DNA of 6,316 nucleotides, taken from the NCBI GenBank assembly GCA_024699005.1, contig JAILQN010000352.1, forward strand, positions 1-6,316, in the 5' to 3' direction. Of the stretch, positions 1-6,135 are shown in pieces. The stretch is from Clostridia bacterium. GTDB taxonomy: Bacteria; Bacillota_A; Clostridia; Oscillospirales; Acutalibacteraceae. The position numbers and the translations under genes were made by a program. Under the pieces are notes generated by a model, which was not told the origin of the DNA, did no database searches, and saw nothing but the letters and a program-made list of their open reading frames with translations. Within the stretch, counting starts at the first letter, position 1, and every line of letters starts with the position of its first letter.

Positions 1-1
1 G

Positions 2-646
2 GGCGGAAAGTGGTTCAGCGAGATGCACGTAGGCAAAAGCATGCTCGGGTACGATTCCATGCTTACGCTGACTCATTTCAAGGGACACACGATGGGCGGA
101 TTCGGAGGCGCAAACAAAAATATCGGTATCGGCTGCGCGGACGGCAGGATCGGGAAAAAAGCGATCCATACAAGGGAAGGTTCCGGCAACCTGTGGAGCA
201 TTGCCGAGGAAGAACTGATGGAAAGGATCACCGAAAGCACGAAAGCCACTGTCGGCTTTTTCGCTCCGCATATCTGTTATATCAACGTAATGCGGAATAT
301 GTCGGTCTCCTGCGACTGCGAAGGCAAAGGCGCCGAGCCCGTAGTGACTCCGGACGTAGGCATCATCGCTTCGCTTGACATCCTGTCCGCGGACAACGCC
401 TGCATCGATCTGATCTACAATCTTCCGGCCGGGGGCGGCAAAGCGCTTGTCGAACGGGTGGAGACACGCCACGGCCTGCGCCAGCTCAGCTATATGAAGG
501 AGCTGGGAATGGGCAACGACCGCTATACGCTCGTCGATATCGACAACTCCGATGCCGTCATCACAGCGGCCGAGGCAGTGAAAGATATCGCCCCCGGATG
601 GACTCCGGACCGATACAATACTTTCCGCGGCAGAAACAAGTTTTGA
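2..646 (+). CDS. DUF362 domain protein, 3' part (5' end outside window)
   Basis: The reading frame is open from base 2 to the TGA at 644-646 and gives the last 214 residues; the true start lies upstream. The stretch LTHFKGHTMGGFGGANKNIG (fragment residues 23-42) followed by GIGCADGR matches the conserved core of DUF362 proteins, often annotated as uncharacterised Fe-S proteins of anaerobes. The later CDCEGKG (about 104-110), PDVGIIASLDILSAD (117-131) and SYMKELGMGNDRYTLVDID (163-181) also fit the family, the last resembling its usual C-terminal part. Many members carry a two-cluster ferredoxin domain directly after the GxGC segment. Here that position holds only a short Glu-rich linker (about 52-80) and no CxxCxxC motif, so this is a ferredoxin-less variant. 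A roughly 30-residue tail follows the conserved end. The biochemical function of the family is not established and I assign none. No signal peptide can be judged because the N-terminus is missing. It is convergent with the channel gene. Confidence 0.85.
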   Translation, partial: GGKWFSEMHVGKSMLGYDSMLTLTHFKGHTMGGFGGANKNIGIGCADGRIGKKAIHTREGSGNLWSIAEEELMERITESTKATVGFFAPHICYINVMRNMSVSCDCEGKGAEPVVTPDVGIIASLDILSADNACIDLIYNLPAGGGKALVERVETRHGLRQLSYMKELGMGNDRYTLVDIDNSDAVITAAEAVKDIAPGWTPDRYNTFRGRNKF

Positions 647-754
647 ACATTTTGAACCGTTGTAAAGTGCCTCTCTTGCTGCGTTTTGAACATTCGACCG
701 GCAAAAACGGCAGTTTTTCGTTGAGTTATAAACATTTTGAACATTGTTTTGAAC
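641..754. repeat. Five direct copies of TTTTGAAC
   Basis: The octamer TTTTGAAC occurs at 641-648, 650-657, 684-691, 735-742 and 747-754, all in the same orientation. Three copies are followed by ATT, and the 650 copy follows directly on the ATT of the first. The first copy contains the TGA stop of the upstream gene. Start-to-start distances are 9, 34, 51 and 12 bases, so this is not a regular tandem array. On the minus strand the unit reads GTTCAAAA. The function is unknown. It may be a degenerate simple repeat, a protein-binding cluster, or the remnant of a longer array. Confidence 0.75.
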
Positions 755-788
755 AGCTACAAAACTGTAACCGGCACGGAATACACAC

Positions 789-841
789 TGTAAAGAAAAA
801 TGCTTTACGACATTTTCTGCCGTAAAGCATTTTTCTTTACA
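789..841. terminator. Bidirectional intrinsic terminator, perfect 21-bp stem
   Basis: Bases 789-809 and 821-841 are exact reverse complements (21 bp) around an 11-base loop (810-820). The inner GC-containing part, ATGCTTTACG, is flanked by an A-rich run on the left and a T-rich run on the right. Each strand therefore shows a hairpin followed by a U-rich tail. It lies between the ends of the convergent DUF362 and MscS genes, as expected for a shared terminator. The TAA stop of the channel gene (837-839, minus strand) lies inside the stem. Confidence 0.88.
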
Positions 842-1766
842 CCTGTTTATCGACGTTATCTATGTGGACGTCCAGCTGCGGGAACGGTATTTCGATCCCG
901 TTTTCGCGGAAAGTCCGCTTGATGTTCTCGTTCACCGTGAACCTCGCGTCCCAGTAGTCCCTGGAGTCTATCCAGAACATAAGCTTATAGAGCACGGCGC
1001 TGTCTTCATATGAGAGGATCGCCGCAACGGGAGCCGGATCTTCCTTCGTGCCCTCGTACTGCCCCGCTGCCCACAGCAGGGCGGCCTTGACTTCCGAAGG
1101 CTCCGCTTTGTAGCTCACGCCGATCTCTATATCCACCCTGCGCGTCGGGAATGCGTTGTAATCCGTAAGAGCGGAGTTGGAGACCGTGCTGTTCGGAATG
1201 ACCACCATCTTATTGTCCAGAGTGATTATTTTGGTATAGAACAGATTGATGGACTTTACCGTGCCCTCAAACTCCCCTGTTTTGATAAAATCTCCCACGA
1301 CGAAGGGCTTGAGGATAGCCAGCATGAACCCGCCGGCGATATTGGAGAGCGACCCCTGCAGCGCGAGGCCTATCGCCAGGCCGCAGGAACCGATCACCGC
1401 GATCATGGAGGTCATGGGCACGCCCATGATGGCGGCGACAGTCATGATCAGTATAAGCTTGAGCCCGATATTCAGCGCGCTGCGCAGGAATGAGAACATC
1501 GTCGGCTCCACCGTTTTGGACAGCTTGCTGCGCTTGAGCTTGTTCGTCAGCATATTGATAAGTTTTATGCCGACAATCAGCAGCACGAGCCCGAAAACCA
1601 GCTTAATCCCCTCGTCCGCCGCGAACTCCTTGAACCTGGTGAACAGCATGGTGAAGAACCTGTGCGCCGTGTCAATGTTCTGCGAGATGTCGGACGTAAG
1701 GGAGTACTCCTCAAGGTTGATGGACATATCCTCGATGCTTAATGCCATGTTAAAAAACGGGTTCAT
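837..1766 (-). CDS. MscS family mechanosensitive ion channel
   Basis: This 309-residue membrane protein has the size and layout of small MscS channels (E. coli MscS has 286). MscS channels open under membrane tension and release solutes during hypo-osmotic shock. A polar N-terminus of about 50 residues precedes hydrophobic segments at about 54-73 (TM1) and 97-116 (TM2). The Gly/Ala-rich pore helix TM3 follows at about 119-151 and includes GLAIGLALQGSLSNIAGG. The beta domain follows, with KPFVVGDFIKTGEFEGTV (153-170) and the family motif IPNSTVSNSALTDY (190-203). An alpha/beta C-terminal domain runs to about residue 300. The ATG is preferred because it overlaps the TGA of the mannosidase gene as ATGA. 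Only a weak AAAGG lies about 10 bases upstream, so expression probably depends on translational coupling. An internal Met7 is a less likely start. The stop lies inside the terminator stem. Confidence 0.93.
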   Translation of the reverse strand: MNPFFNMALSIEDMSINLEEYSLTSDISQNIDTAHRFFTMLFTRFKEFAADEGIKLVFGLVLLIVGIKLINMLTNKLKRSKLSKTVEPTMFSFLRSALNIGLKLILIMTVAAIMGVPMTSMIAVIGSCGLAIGLALQGSLSNIAGGFMLAILKPFVVGDFIKTGEFEGTVKSINLFYTKIITLDNKMVVIPNSTVSNSALTDYNAFPTRRVDIEIGVSYKAEPSEVKAALLWAAGQYEGTKEDPAPVAAILSYEDSAVLYKLMFWIDSRDYWDARFTVNENIKRTFRENGIEIPFPQLDVHIDNVDKQV

Positions 1767-4700
1767 TTGTATATTACCTTTACGGTCTTGATCTCGAAGG
1801 GACGGAAAGTCATTTCCTCACCTTCAAGCTCCCCTGTCTCCTCTTCGAGCATATTGGTGAGCACGCAGCGGCTGCCAGCGGGAGCCGTAAAACGGGCGTT
1901 TGTCATGGTACCCTCAGCTTCATATGCCCTTACGATATAAGCGGTTTCAGCGTCCTCGCAGGGCTTGACCGCCTCGATGAAGACGTTTGGTGCGTCTATG
2001 AGAGCCGGCGCGCTGAAGGCGTATTCGCCTTTCGCTGCGATCACGGGCACGTTAAGCCCGTAAGCGGGCCTGATCACGCTCTCGGCGCTGAAGCCGGAAT
2101 TGTGCGGCAGGAAGGAATAGACGCACCTGTGCGGACAGTCGTGGTCGCCCTCCGCGTCCGGATGATTCCCGCCCTTGTGCAGGGTCAGACGCATATTGCC
2201 GCCCTCCACGCTTATGCCGTATTTGCAGTCGTTGAGTATCGCCGCGCCGTACCGGGACTCCGAAAGATCGGTGTACTTGTGGTTGCAGACCTCGAATTTT
2301 GCCTGTTCCAGGGAATTGTTGCGGGTGGTGGGGCGTTTAGCGTAACCGAACTGGATCTCGTTGCGGGCGAAATCCTCGTTGATATTCGTGTCGAAAGCGA
2401 CCTTGAGCAAACGGTGGTCATCCTGCCAGTCCATGGATGTGTCGAAACGCACCTCGGGCGTGGAACTGAACAGGAACATATCCTGCGTAACAGTCGACTT
2501 GCCGGAGATACGGTATACCGAACGGATGACGCAGCCCACGGCGCCGTTTGATACTACCTGTCTGGAAACAAGCTCTGTCACGTTTCTGAATTTCCCCTGG
2601 ATGTCCGCGTCCACGTCCCAGTTGTCCCAGGCGCAGGGCACGTCCTCCGCCATGATGAACGTATTCAGGTTATAGCCGTCGCCTTTCACGCTCCTGCCGG
2701 CGGTCTTGTCAAAGAAGGATTCGATGGTGCCGTCCGGCGCGAATCTGATTTTCGCGAACGGAGTCTCCGCAGCGTCGTCCGAAACGGAAACGCTGCCCGG
2801 CGCCGCCGGCTCCCCGGAGAACAGACGGAAAGACTTTGACGAGAACGCCGGGATCGTGAGGCCGCTTATCATCAGTTTTTTATTCCCGTCAAGATCGGTG
2901 TAAAGCTGCTGATCGCAGTCGGCGTCAAGGATACTGCCGTCATAGTCGATCATGATCGGATCGTTCCTGTCGAAGGAAAGCGTGTTTATAAGAGTCAGAC
3001 GGTTCCCTTCGCCGTTCACGGCCGCCGCGATATATTCCCTTGCCTTGCCGATGAGTTCCGATGTCTCGGCGCGGCTCTGCGCGTGCGCCCTGTGGATGCA
3101 GGTGCCGGGCAGGATGTCGTGGAACTGGTTCTTGAGCAGGGTCCCGTAGAGCGGAGCGATCTGCGCGGAATCAGCGGCGACGCCTTTCTTGACCGCTTCG
3201 TTGACCGTGATTATCTCCAGGTCCCTGAGGGCGAGCTCCGATTTGCGGTTGTTCCTTTTGATGGTGTGCTGGTTCGTGAGAGTGCCGCGGTGCAATTCCA
3301 GATACAGCTCGCCTTTATAAATGTTGGGGTTGACGGCAGTTTTTGAAAGCATATCCATGAAAGCGCTGACGGACATATGCTCCGTCTTGCCGACCTCGGC
3401 AAGATCTTTTACACGCCTGCCGTATTCGATCATCTCGAACTGCGGTCCGCCGCCGCCGTCGCCGTAGCCGTATGCAACCAGACGCTTGTTGGTAACGCTC
3501 CTCTGCTTTATTCCGCCGTCGCCGGCAGTGGAATCGATGATATCGTCCGCGCAGGGATAGCAGTGCGTCCTGTTGAAGTGAGTGAAGACCTTCGAGCCGT
3601 CGATACCCTCCCAGATGAACGAATCATAGGGGAAGACGTTCGTATCGTTCCAGGATATCTTGGTGGTCAGGAAATATTTCACGCCGCAGCCCAGCATGAT
3701 CTGCGGGATCGCCGCGGAATAACCGAAGGTATCGGGCAGCCAGAAGCAATCGGATGTATAATTGAAATACTTGCGGGTGAACCTCTGCCCCCACAGGAAC
3801 TGTCTGATCATGGACTCGCCGGAGGTGATATTGCAGTCGCACTCCACCCAGACGCCGCCGTTGGGTTCGTAACGTCCTTCCGCGACTTTCTGCTGCATAC
3901 GGGCGAAAAGCTCCGGATAATTCTTCCGGATCATCTCGCAGTGCAGAGCGGAGGACTGCACGAAGCGGTACTCCGGATACTGATCCATCATCGAAATCGC
4001 GTTGGAATAAGTCCTTGCCACCTTTTTCTCGGTCTCTCCGATATGCCAGAGCCATGCCGTGTCCATATGCGAATGACCGGTGAGAGCGCAGAAAGGAGCG
4101 GAGTCCCCGGATTTCACCGATAGCACGCGCTTAAGAACGGGAGCGGTCTCCCTGATCGCCGCAATAAGCGTGTCGGGATCGGTATCCTCTGGCATATACC
4201 AGATCTTGTTATGGACCTCGTAAAGGGCGTTCAGACACTCGCCGCGCATAAAACTGCCGCCGGGCAGAGTGTCCGCCATATGGAGAACGGTACCGAGATC
4301 GAAATAATAATCCGCGATCTCTTCATTCTTCTCGCAGATACAGATCTCCCCGATGCCTAAATCATAATTGCACGTCTCGTTGTCGTAAGGAGCGGTGCCC
4401 GGACAGTCGTGCCCGCCGTAGTATTCTATATCGATACGCAGAGTCTCGCCAGCGACGGCGTTCTGTCTGATCAGTTCGCAGTAATGATTACCGTGTTCGT
4501 AAACGTGGATCCTTGTTTCGAACGTACCCACGGCGGCTCCGTTCACGAAGAGCAGGCCCTCCCTTGCCTCAATCATCGGACGGACAAACAGGTTTTTACC
4601 GGCAAATTCCGCCGGAACGGTATAGTCCGACCTTATCCAGTTATATTTGTCCTTGCCGTACCAGCGGGATCCCGCCTTTATCTTTTTATAGGCGTCGTCC

Positions 4701-4846
4701 GCAGGCGGAGCATAAAGACTTTCCGCGGTCTCTGCGGAGTAAAACTCCCCCACCGTGTCTATTTTCTCAAATATCATCCGGTCAAGGATATTCTGATACG
4801 TCCTGAGTTTGCCGAGCATCCTGTCAAGCTGTCTGTCGTTAAGCAT
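1763..4846 (-). CDS. Glycoside hydrolase family 38 alpha-mannosidase
   Basis: The 1027-residue protein is a zinc-dependent retaining alpha-mannosidase of family GH38. Residues about 1-245 form an N-terminal beta-rich domain as in cytosolic Ams1-type enzymes. The catalytic domain starts at GHSHMDTAWLWH (257-268), where His260 and Asp262 match the zinc-binding HxD of the family. WLPDTFGYS (369-377) carries the expected nucleophile Asp372. The helical middle domain shows GELYLELHRGTLTNQH (512-527). NQFHDILPGTC (573-583) supplies the remaining zinc ligand, His576. The rest, about 615-1027, is C-terminal beta domains. All zinc and nucleophile positions are intact. There is no signal peptide, so it should act in the cytoplasm on imported mannosides or mannose-containing oligosaccharides. 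The exact substrate cannot be read from the sequence; E. coli MngB (mannosylglycerate pathway) is a shorter relative. The start is supported by GGAAGGGAG seven bases upstream. It is the first gene of a two-gene unit with the MscS channel. No transporter or sugar regulator lies beside it. Confidence 0.95.
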   Translation of the reverse strand: MLNDRQLDRMLGKLRTYQNILDRMIFEKIDTVGEFYSAETAESLYAPPADDAYKKIKAGSRWYGKDKYNWIRSDYTVPAEFAGKNLFVRPMIEAREGLLFVNGAAVGTFETRIHVYEHGNHYCELIRQNAVAGETLRIDIEYYGGHDCPGTAPYDNETCNYDLGIGEICICEKNEEIADYYFDLGTVLHMADTLPGGSFMRGECLNALYEVHNKIWYMPEDTDPDTLIAAIRETAPVLKRVLSVKSGDSAPFCALTGHSHMDTAWLWHIGETEKKVARTYSNAISMMDQYPEYRFVQSSALHCEMIRKNYPELFARMQQKVAEGRYEPNGGVWVECDCNITSGESMIRQFLWGQRFTRKYFNYTSDCFWLPDTFGYSAAIPQIMLGCGVKYFLTTKISWNDTNVFPYDSFIWEGIDGSKVFTHFNRTHCYPCADDIIDSTAGDGGIKQRSVTNKRLVAYGYGDGGGGPQFEMIEYGRRVKDLAEVGKTEHMSVSAFMDMLSKTAVNPNIYKGELYLELHRGTLTNQHTIKRNNRKSELALRDLEIITVNEAVKKGVAADSAQIAPLYGTLLKNQFHDILPGTCIHRAHAQSRAETSELIGKAREYIAAAVNGEGNRLTLINTLSFDRNDPIMIDYDGSILDADCDQQLYTDLDGNKKLMISGLTIPAFSSKSFRLFSGEPAAPGSVSVSDDAAETPFAKIRFAPDGTIESFFDKTAGRSVKGDGYNLNTFIMAEDVPCAWDNWDVDADIQGKFRNVTELVSRQVVSNGAVGCVIRSVYRISGKSTVTQDMFLFSSTPEVRFDTSMDWQDDHRLLKVAFDTNINEDFARNEIQFGYAKRPTTRNNSLEQAKFEVCNHKYTDLSESRYGAAILNDCKYGISVEGGNMRLTLHKGGNHPDAEGDHDCPHRCVYSFLPHNSGFSAESVIRPAYGLNVPVIAAKGEYAFSAPALIDAPNVFIEAVKPCEDAETAYIVRAYEAEGTMTNARFTAPAGSRCVLTNMLEEETGELEGEEMTFRPFEIKTVKVIYK

Positions 4847-4852
4847 AATTAT

Positions 4853-4861
4853 CTCCCTTCC
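4853..4861 (-). promoter_or_regulatory. Ribosome binding site of the alpha-mannosidase gene
   Basis: The minus strand reads GGAAGGGAG, with six bases between it and the ATG at 4844-4846. It is a strong Shine-Dalgarno sequence and fixes the start of the mannosidase gene. Confidence 0.8.
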
Positions 4862-4872
4862 GCTTTTTTTCT

Positions 4873-4901
4873 AATATATCATTTTGATAAAACAATTACA
4901 A
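4873..4901 (-). promoter_or_regulatory. Predicted sigma-70 type promoter of the mannosidase-mscS unit
   Basis: On the minus strand a -35 box TTGTAA (4896-4901) and a -10 box TATATT (4873-4878) are separated by 17 bases. The -10 box matches consensus at 5 of 6 positions and the -35 box at 4 of 6. Transcription would start near 4866, leaving a very short leader just long enough for the Shine-Dalgarno sequence. I see no convincing operator palindrome or catabolite (cre) site next to it. The AT-rich context makes chance matches possible. Confidence 0.5.
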
Positions 4902-4969
4902 CAATTTGCCGAAATTTATTTTGATTTTTTCAGTCTGATTGTAGAATTAACAGATATTGCAATTTTCAC

Positions 4970-4998
4970 TTGATTTTTAAACCTTTCCGGTGTATAAT
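4970..4998 (+). promoter_or_regulatory. Predicted promoter of tRNA-fMet
   Basis: TTGATT (4970-4975) and a perfect TATAAT (4993-4998) are 17 bases apart. The predicted start, near 5005, lies a few bases before the mature 5' end of the tRNA at 5011. This is a good position for a stable-RNA promoter. It is divergent from the mannosidase promoter. Confidence 0.75.
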
Positions 4999-5010
4999 AC
5001 ATTTTGTTGA

Positions 5011-5087
<77 letters not shown>

Positions 5088-5093
5088 TCAAAG

Positions 5094-5131
5094 AAACGTC
5101 TTTTGTCTACCACGGCAAAAGGCGTTTTTTT
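5094..5131 (+). terminator. Intrinsic terminator of tRNA-fMet
   Basis: AAACGTCTTTTG (5094-5105) pairs with CAAAAGGCGTTT (5116-5127), with one G-U wobble, around a 10-base loop. The last pairs merge into a run of seven T (5125-5131). It begins seven bases after the tRNA CCA end, as expected for termination of the tRNA transcript. Confidence 0.88.
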
Positions 5132-5133
5132 CT

Positions 5134-5246
5134 GCATTTTGGGCAAAAAACAGGCAAAATCAAGCAAAATCGGGCTTCGGAGCGGTCGATCGGCTGCCCC
5201 GGAGCCCGATTTTTTGCTTTCAGCGGCAAAAACAGTCCCAAAATGC
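5134..5246. repeat. Nested imperfect palindrome of about 113 bp
   Basis: The outer arms GCATTTTGGG (5134-5143) and CCCAAAATGC (5237-5246) are perfect 10-bp inverted repeats. An inner pair is formed by 5162-5180 and 5199-5219. The two halves are therefore inverted copies at their outer and inner ends. The segments between (about 5142-5153 and 5225-5235, both close to GGCAAAAACAG) are instead in direct orientation. The element has no coding capacity. It could be a miniature inverted-repeat element, a remnant of one, or two stacked terminators; no target-site duplication was confirmed. Confidence 0.6.
5162..5219. terminator. Second strong hairpin with T-run, terminator-like
   Basis: TCGGGCTTCGG (5170-5180) pairs with CCGGAGCCCGA (5199-5209), eleven pairs with one G-U. 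It is extended by AAGCAAAA (5162-5169) pairing with TTTTGCTT (5212-5219). Six T follow the GC-rich stem (5210-5215). On the minus strand the stem is also followed by a T-rich stretch, so it could act in both directions. On the plus strand it would back up the tRNA terminator and insulate the downstream regulator. Confidence 0.65.
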
Positions 5247-5253
5247 TGGTGTA

Positions 5254-5292
5254 CTTTTTGCGGTTCTTAGCTCTGCAAAGAACTCACAAAAG
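5254..5292. other. Small imperfect hairpin, function unknown
   Basis: GTTCTT (5263-5268) pairs with AAGAAC (5278-5283). After a small internal loop, CTTTTTG (5254-5260) pairs with CAAAAG (5287-5292), leaving one bulged T. No T-run follows on the plus strand, so it is not an obvious terminator. It may be chance structure. Confidence 0.35.
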
Positions 5293-5316
5293 GGTTGAGG
5301 CGGCAGGATTTGAACC
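5292..5316 (-). other. tRNA 3'-end-like fragment, possible remnant
   Basis: Read on the minus strand, these 25 bases contain GGTTCAAATCCTG, which is the tRNA T-loop consensus plus the 3' half of a T stem. After seven acceptor-like bases they end in ACCC, close to ACCA. By eye they match the last 25 bases of the tRNA-fMet in this window at 19 positions. The T stem is not completed on the 5' side (only two pairs form) and no anticodon or D arm is found, so this is not an intact tRNA. It may be an old attachment-site scar, a decayed tRNA, or chance. Confidence 0.35.
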
Positions 5317-5369
5317 ACTATAGCATCCGGCAGACTGGCAAATTTTAATTTCGAGGAACAAAATGGTTA

Positions 5370-5399
5370 TTGTGTTTCTGCGTTTTGGGAGTTTATATT
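5370..5399 (+). promoter_or_regulatory. Weak candidate promoter of the two-component operon
   Basis: TTGTGT (5370-5375) and TATATT (5394-5399) are 18 bases apart. The -10 box matches consensus at 5 of 6 positions but the -35 box at only 3 of 6, so an activator, possibly the response regulator itself, might be needed. The leader would be about 50 bases. The call rests only on position and a partial consensus match. Confidence 0.3.
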
Positions 5400-5442
5400 G
5401 CGTTTAGGTTGCTGCCGTAATAAAAATGAGTATGAACCGATC

Positions 5443-5449
5443 GGAGGAG
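5443..5449 (+). promoter_or_regulatory. Ribosome binding site of the response regulator gene
   Basis: GGAGGAG lies five bases before the ATG at 5455-5457. It decides the start in favour of this ATG over a TTG at 5398 in the same frame, which would add 19 residues without family support before the receiver domain. Confidence 0.85.
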
Positions 5450-5454
5450 ATAGA

Positions 5455-6135
5455 ATGTTCCATATTCTGATCGTGGACGACGATAAGAACACGCGTCGTC
5501 TGTTGACGGCGGTGCTGGCGGCAGAGAACTATTCCGTTTTTGCGGCAGGAAACGGAGAAGAGGCTTTGGTTCTGCTGGATCGTACGCACGTGGATCTTAT
5601 CATTCTGGATATCATGATGCCGAAAATGGACGGTTATGCGTTGACGGAGCTTTTACGGGATCAGGACAGCGAGATCCCGATCCTGATGCTGACGGCAAAG
5701 CAGCTGCCTGCGGACAAGCACCGCGGTTTTCTTGTCGGGACGGACGATTATATGACGAAGCCCATCGATGAAACGGAACTGCTTCTGCGTATCAAAGCGC
5801 TGCTGCGCCGGGCGAAGATCGCAAGTGAACGAAAAATCGTGATCGGGAGCGTGACGCTGGATTACGACAGCTTTACGGTAACGGACGAGGCGACGGGAGA
5901 ACGTCAGGAGCTGCCGCAGAAGGAATTCCTGCTGCTGTATAAGCTCCTGTCCTACCCCGATAAGATCTTTACACGCATTCAGCTGATGGATGAGATCTGG
6001 GGCGTGGACAGCGAAACGGGCTGGGAGACGGTAACGGTGCACGTGGGCCGGCTGCGGAAGCGTTTTGAGAGCTGGAAGGCGTTTACGATCGGATCCGTAC
6101 GCGGACTTGGCTATAAGGCGGTGAAAAAAGAATGA
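5455..6135 (+). CDS. OmpR/PhoB family response regulator
   Basis: The 226-residue protein has the standard two-domain layout of OmpR-type transcription regulators. The receiver domain (about 2-118) begins FHILIVDDD, with its acidic pocket at residues 8-10. The phosphorylated Asp52 lies in LIILDIMMPKMDGY, the switch Thr is Thr80 in LMLTAK, and the conserved Lys is Lys102 in DDYMTKP. All key residues are present, so it should be phosphorylated by a partner kinase. The winged-helix DNA-binding domain (about 126-223) shows LPQKEFLLLYKLL, the VTVHVGRLRKR recognition helix region and the C-terminal RGLGYKA hairpin. The protein acts in the cytoplasm, binding promoter DNA as a dimer. Its stop overlaps the start of the kinase gene by ATGA, so the two are co-translated. 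Target genes cannot be told from this window. The strong Shine-Dalgarno GGAGGAG supports the start. Confidence 0.95.
   Translation: MFHILIVDDDKNTRRLLTAVLAAENYSVFAAGNGEEALVLLDRTHVDLIILDIMMPKMDGYALTELLRDQDSEIPILMLTAKQLPADKHRGFLVGTDDYMTKPIDETELLLRIKALLRRAKIASERKIVIGSVTLDYDSFTVTDEATGERQELPQKEFLLLYKLLSYPDKIFTRIQLMDEIWGVDSETGWETVTVHVGRLRKRFESWKAFTIGSVRGLGYKAVKKE

Larger units (their letters stand above)
5088..5454. other. Gene-poor spacer between tRNA-fMet and the response regulator
   Basis: These 367 bases contain no protein gene I can support on either strand. They hold the tRNA terminator (5094-5131), a nested palindrome (5134-5246), a small hairpin (5254-5292), a tRNA 3'-end-like fragment on the minus strand (5292-5316) and a weak candidate promoter (5370-5399). 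Short GGCAAAA runs recur at about 5115, 5143, 5154 and 5225. The only small reading frame with a plausible ribosome site is 14 codons long (5363-5407), and I do not call it. Confidence 0.7.

Noticed and set aside
703..718. AAAAAC-GGCA-GTTTTT mini hairpin as a terminator for DUF362
   Set aside because: Only one G-C pair in a six-pair stem; the 21-bp hairpin downstream is a much better terminator.
641..754. Possible CRISPR array
   Set aside because: The repeated unit is only 8-11 bases and the spacing is irregular (9 to 51), unlike CRISPR repeats; no cas gene is present.
598..825. 75-codon plus-strand frame with repeated HFEH-like residues
   Set aside because: The residues simply translate the TTTTGAAC repeats, it overlaps the end of the DUF362 gene in another frame and runs into the terminator hairpin; no ribosome site fits.
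1246..1791. 181-codon plus-strand frame over the MscS gene
   Set aside because: Antisense to the clearly conserved pore helix and beta domain; its hydrophobic stretches mirror the channel helices.
3377..4123. 248-codon open frame on the plus strand inside the mannosidase gene
   Set aside because: It is antisense to the conserved catalytic region of GH38 (zinc and nucleophile motifs), has no recognisable domain and no ribosome site; it is an open frame produced by the GC-rich coding strand.
4956..4963. ATTGCAAT palindrome as an operator between the divergent promoters
   Set aside because: Only eight bases, no extension on either side and no second copy in an AT-rich region; chance is enough.
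5363..5407. 14-codon leader frame (MVIVFLRFGSLYCV) preceded by GAGG
   Set aside because: Too short to support, no run of regulatory codons, no attenuator downstream, and it overlaps the candidate promoter; it would need ribosome profiling.
5398..5454. Longer response regulator starting at TTG 5398
   Set aside because: The 19 extra residues have no receiver-domain counterpart, and GGAGGAG sits at the right distance from the ATG at 5455.
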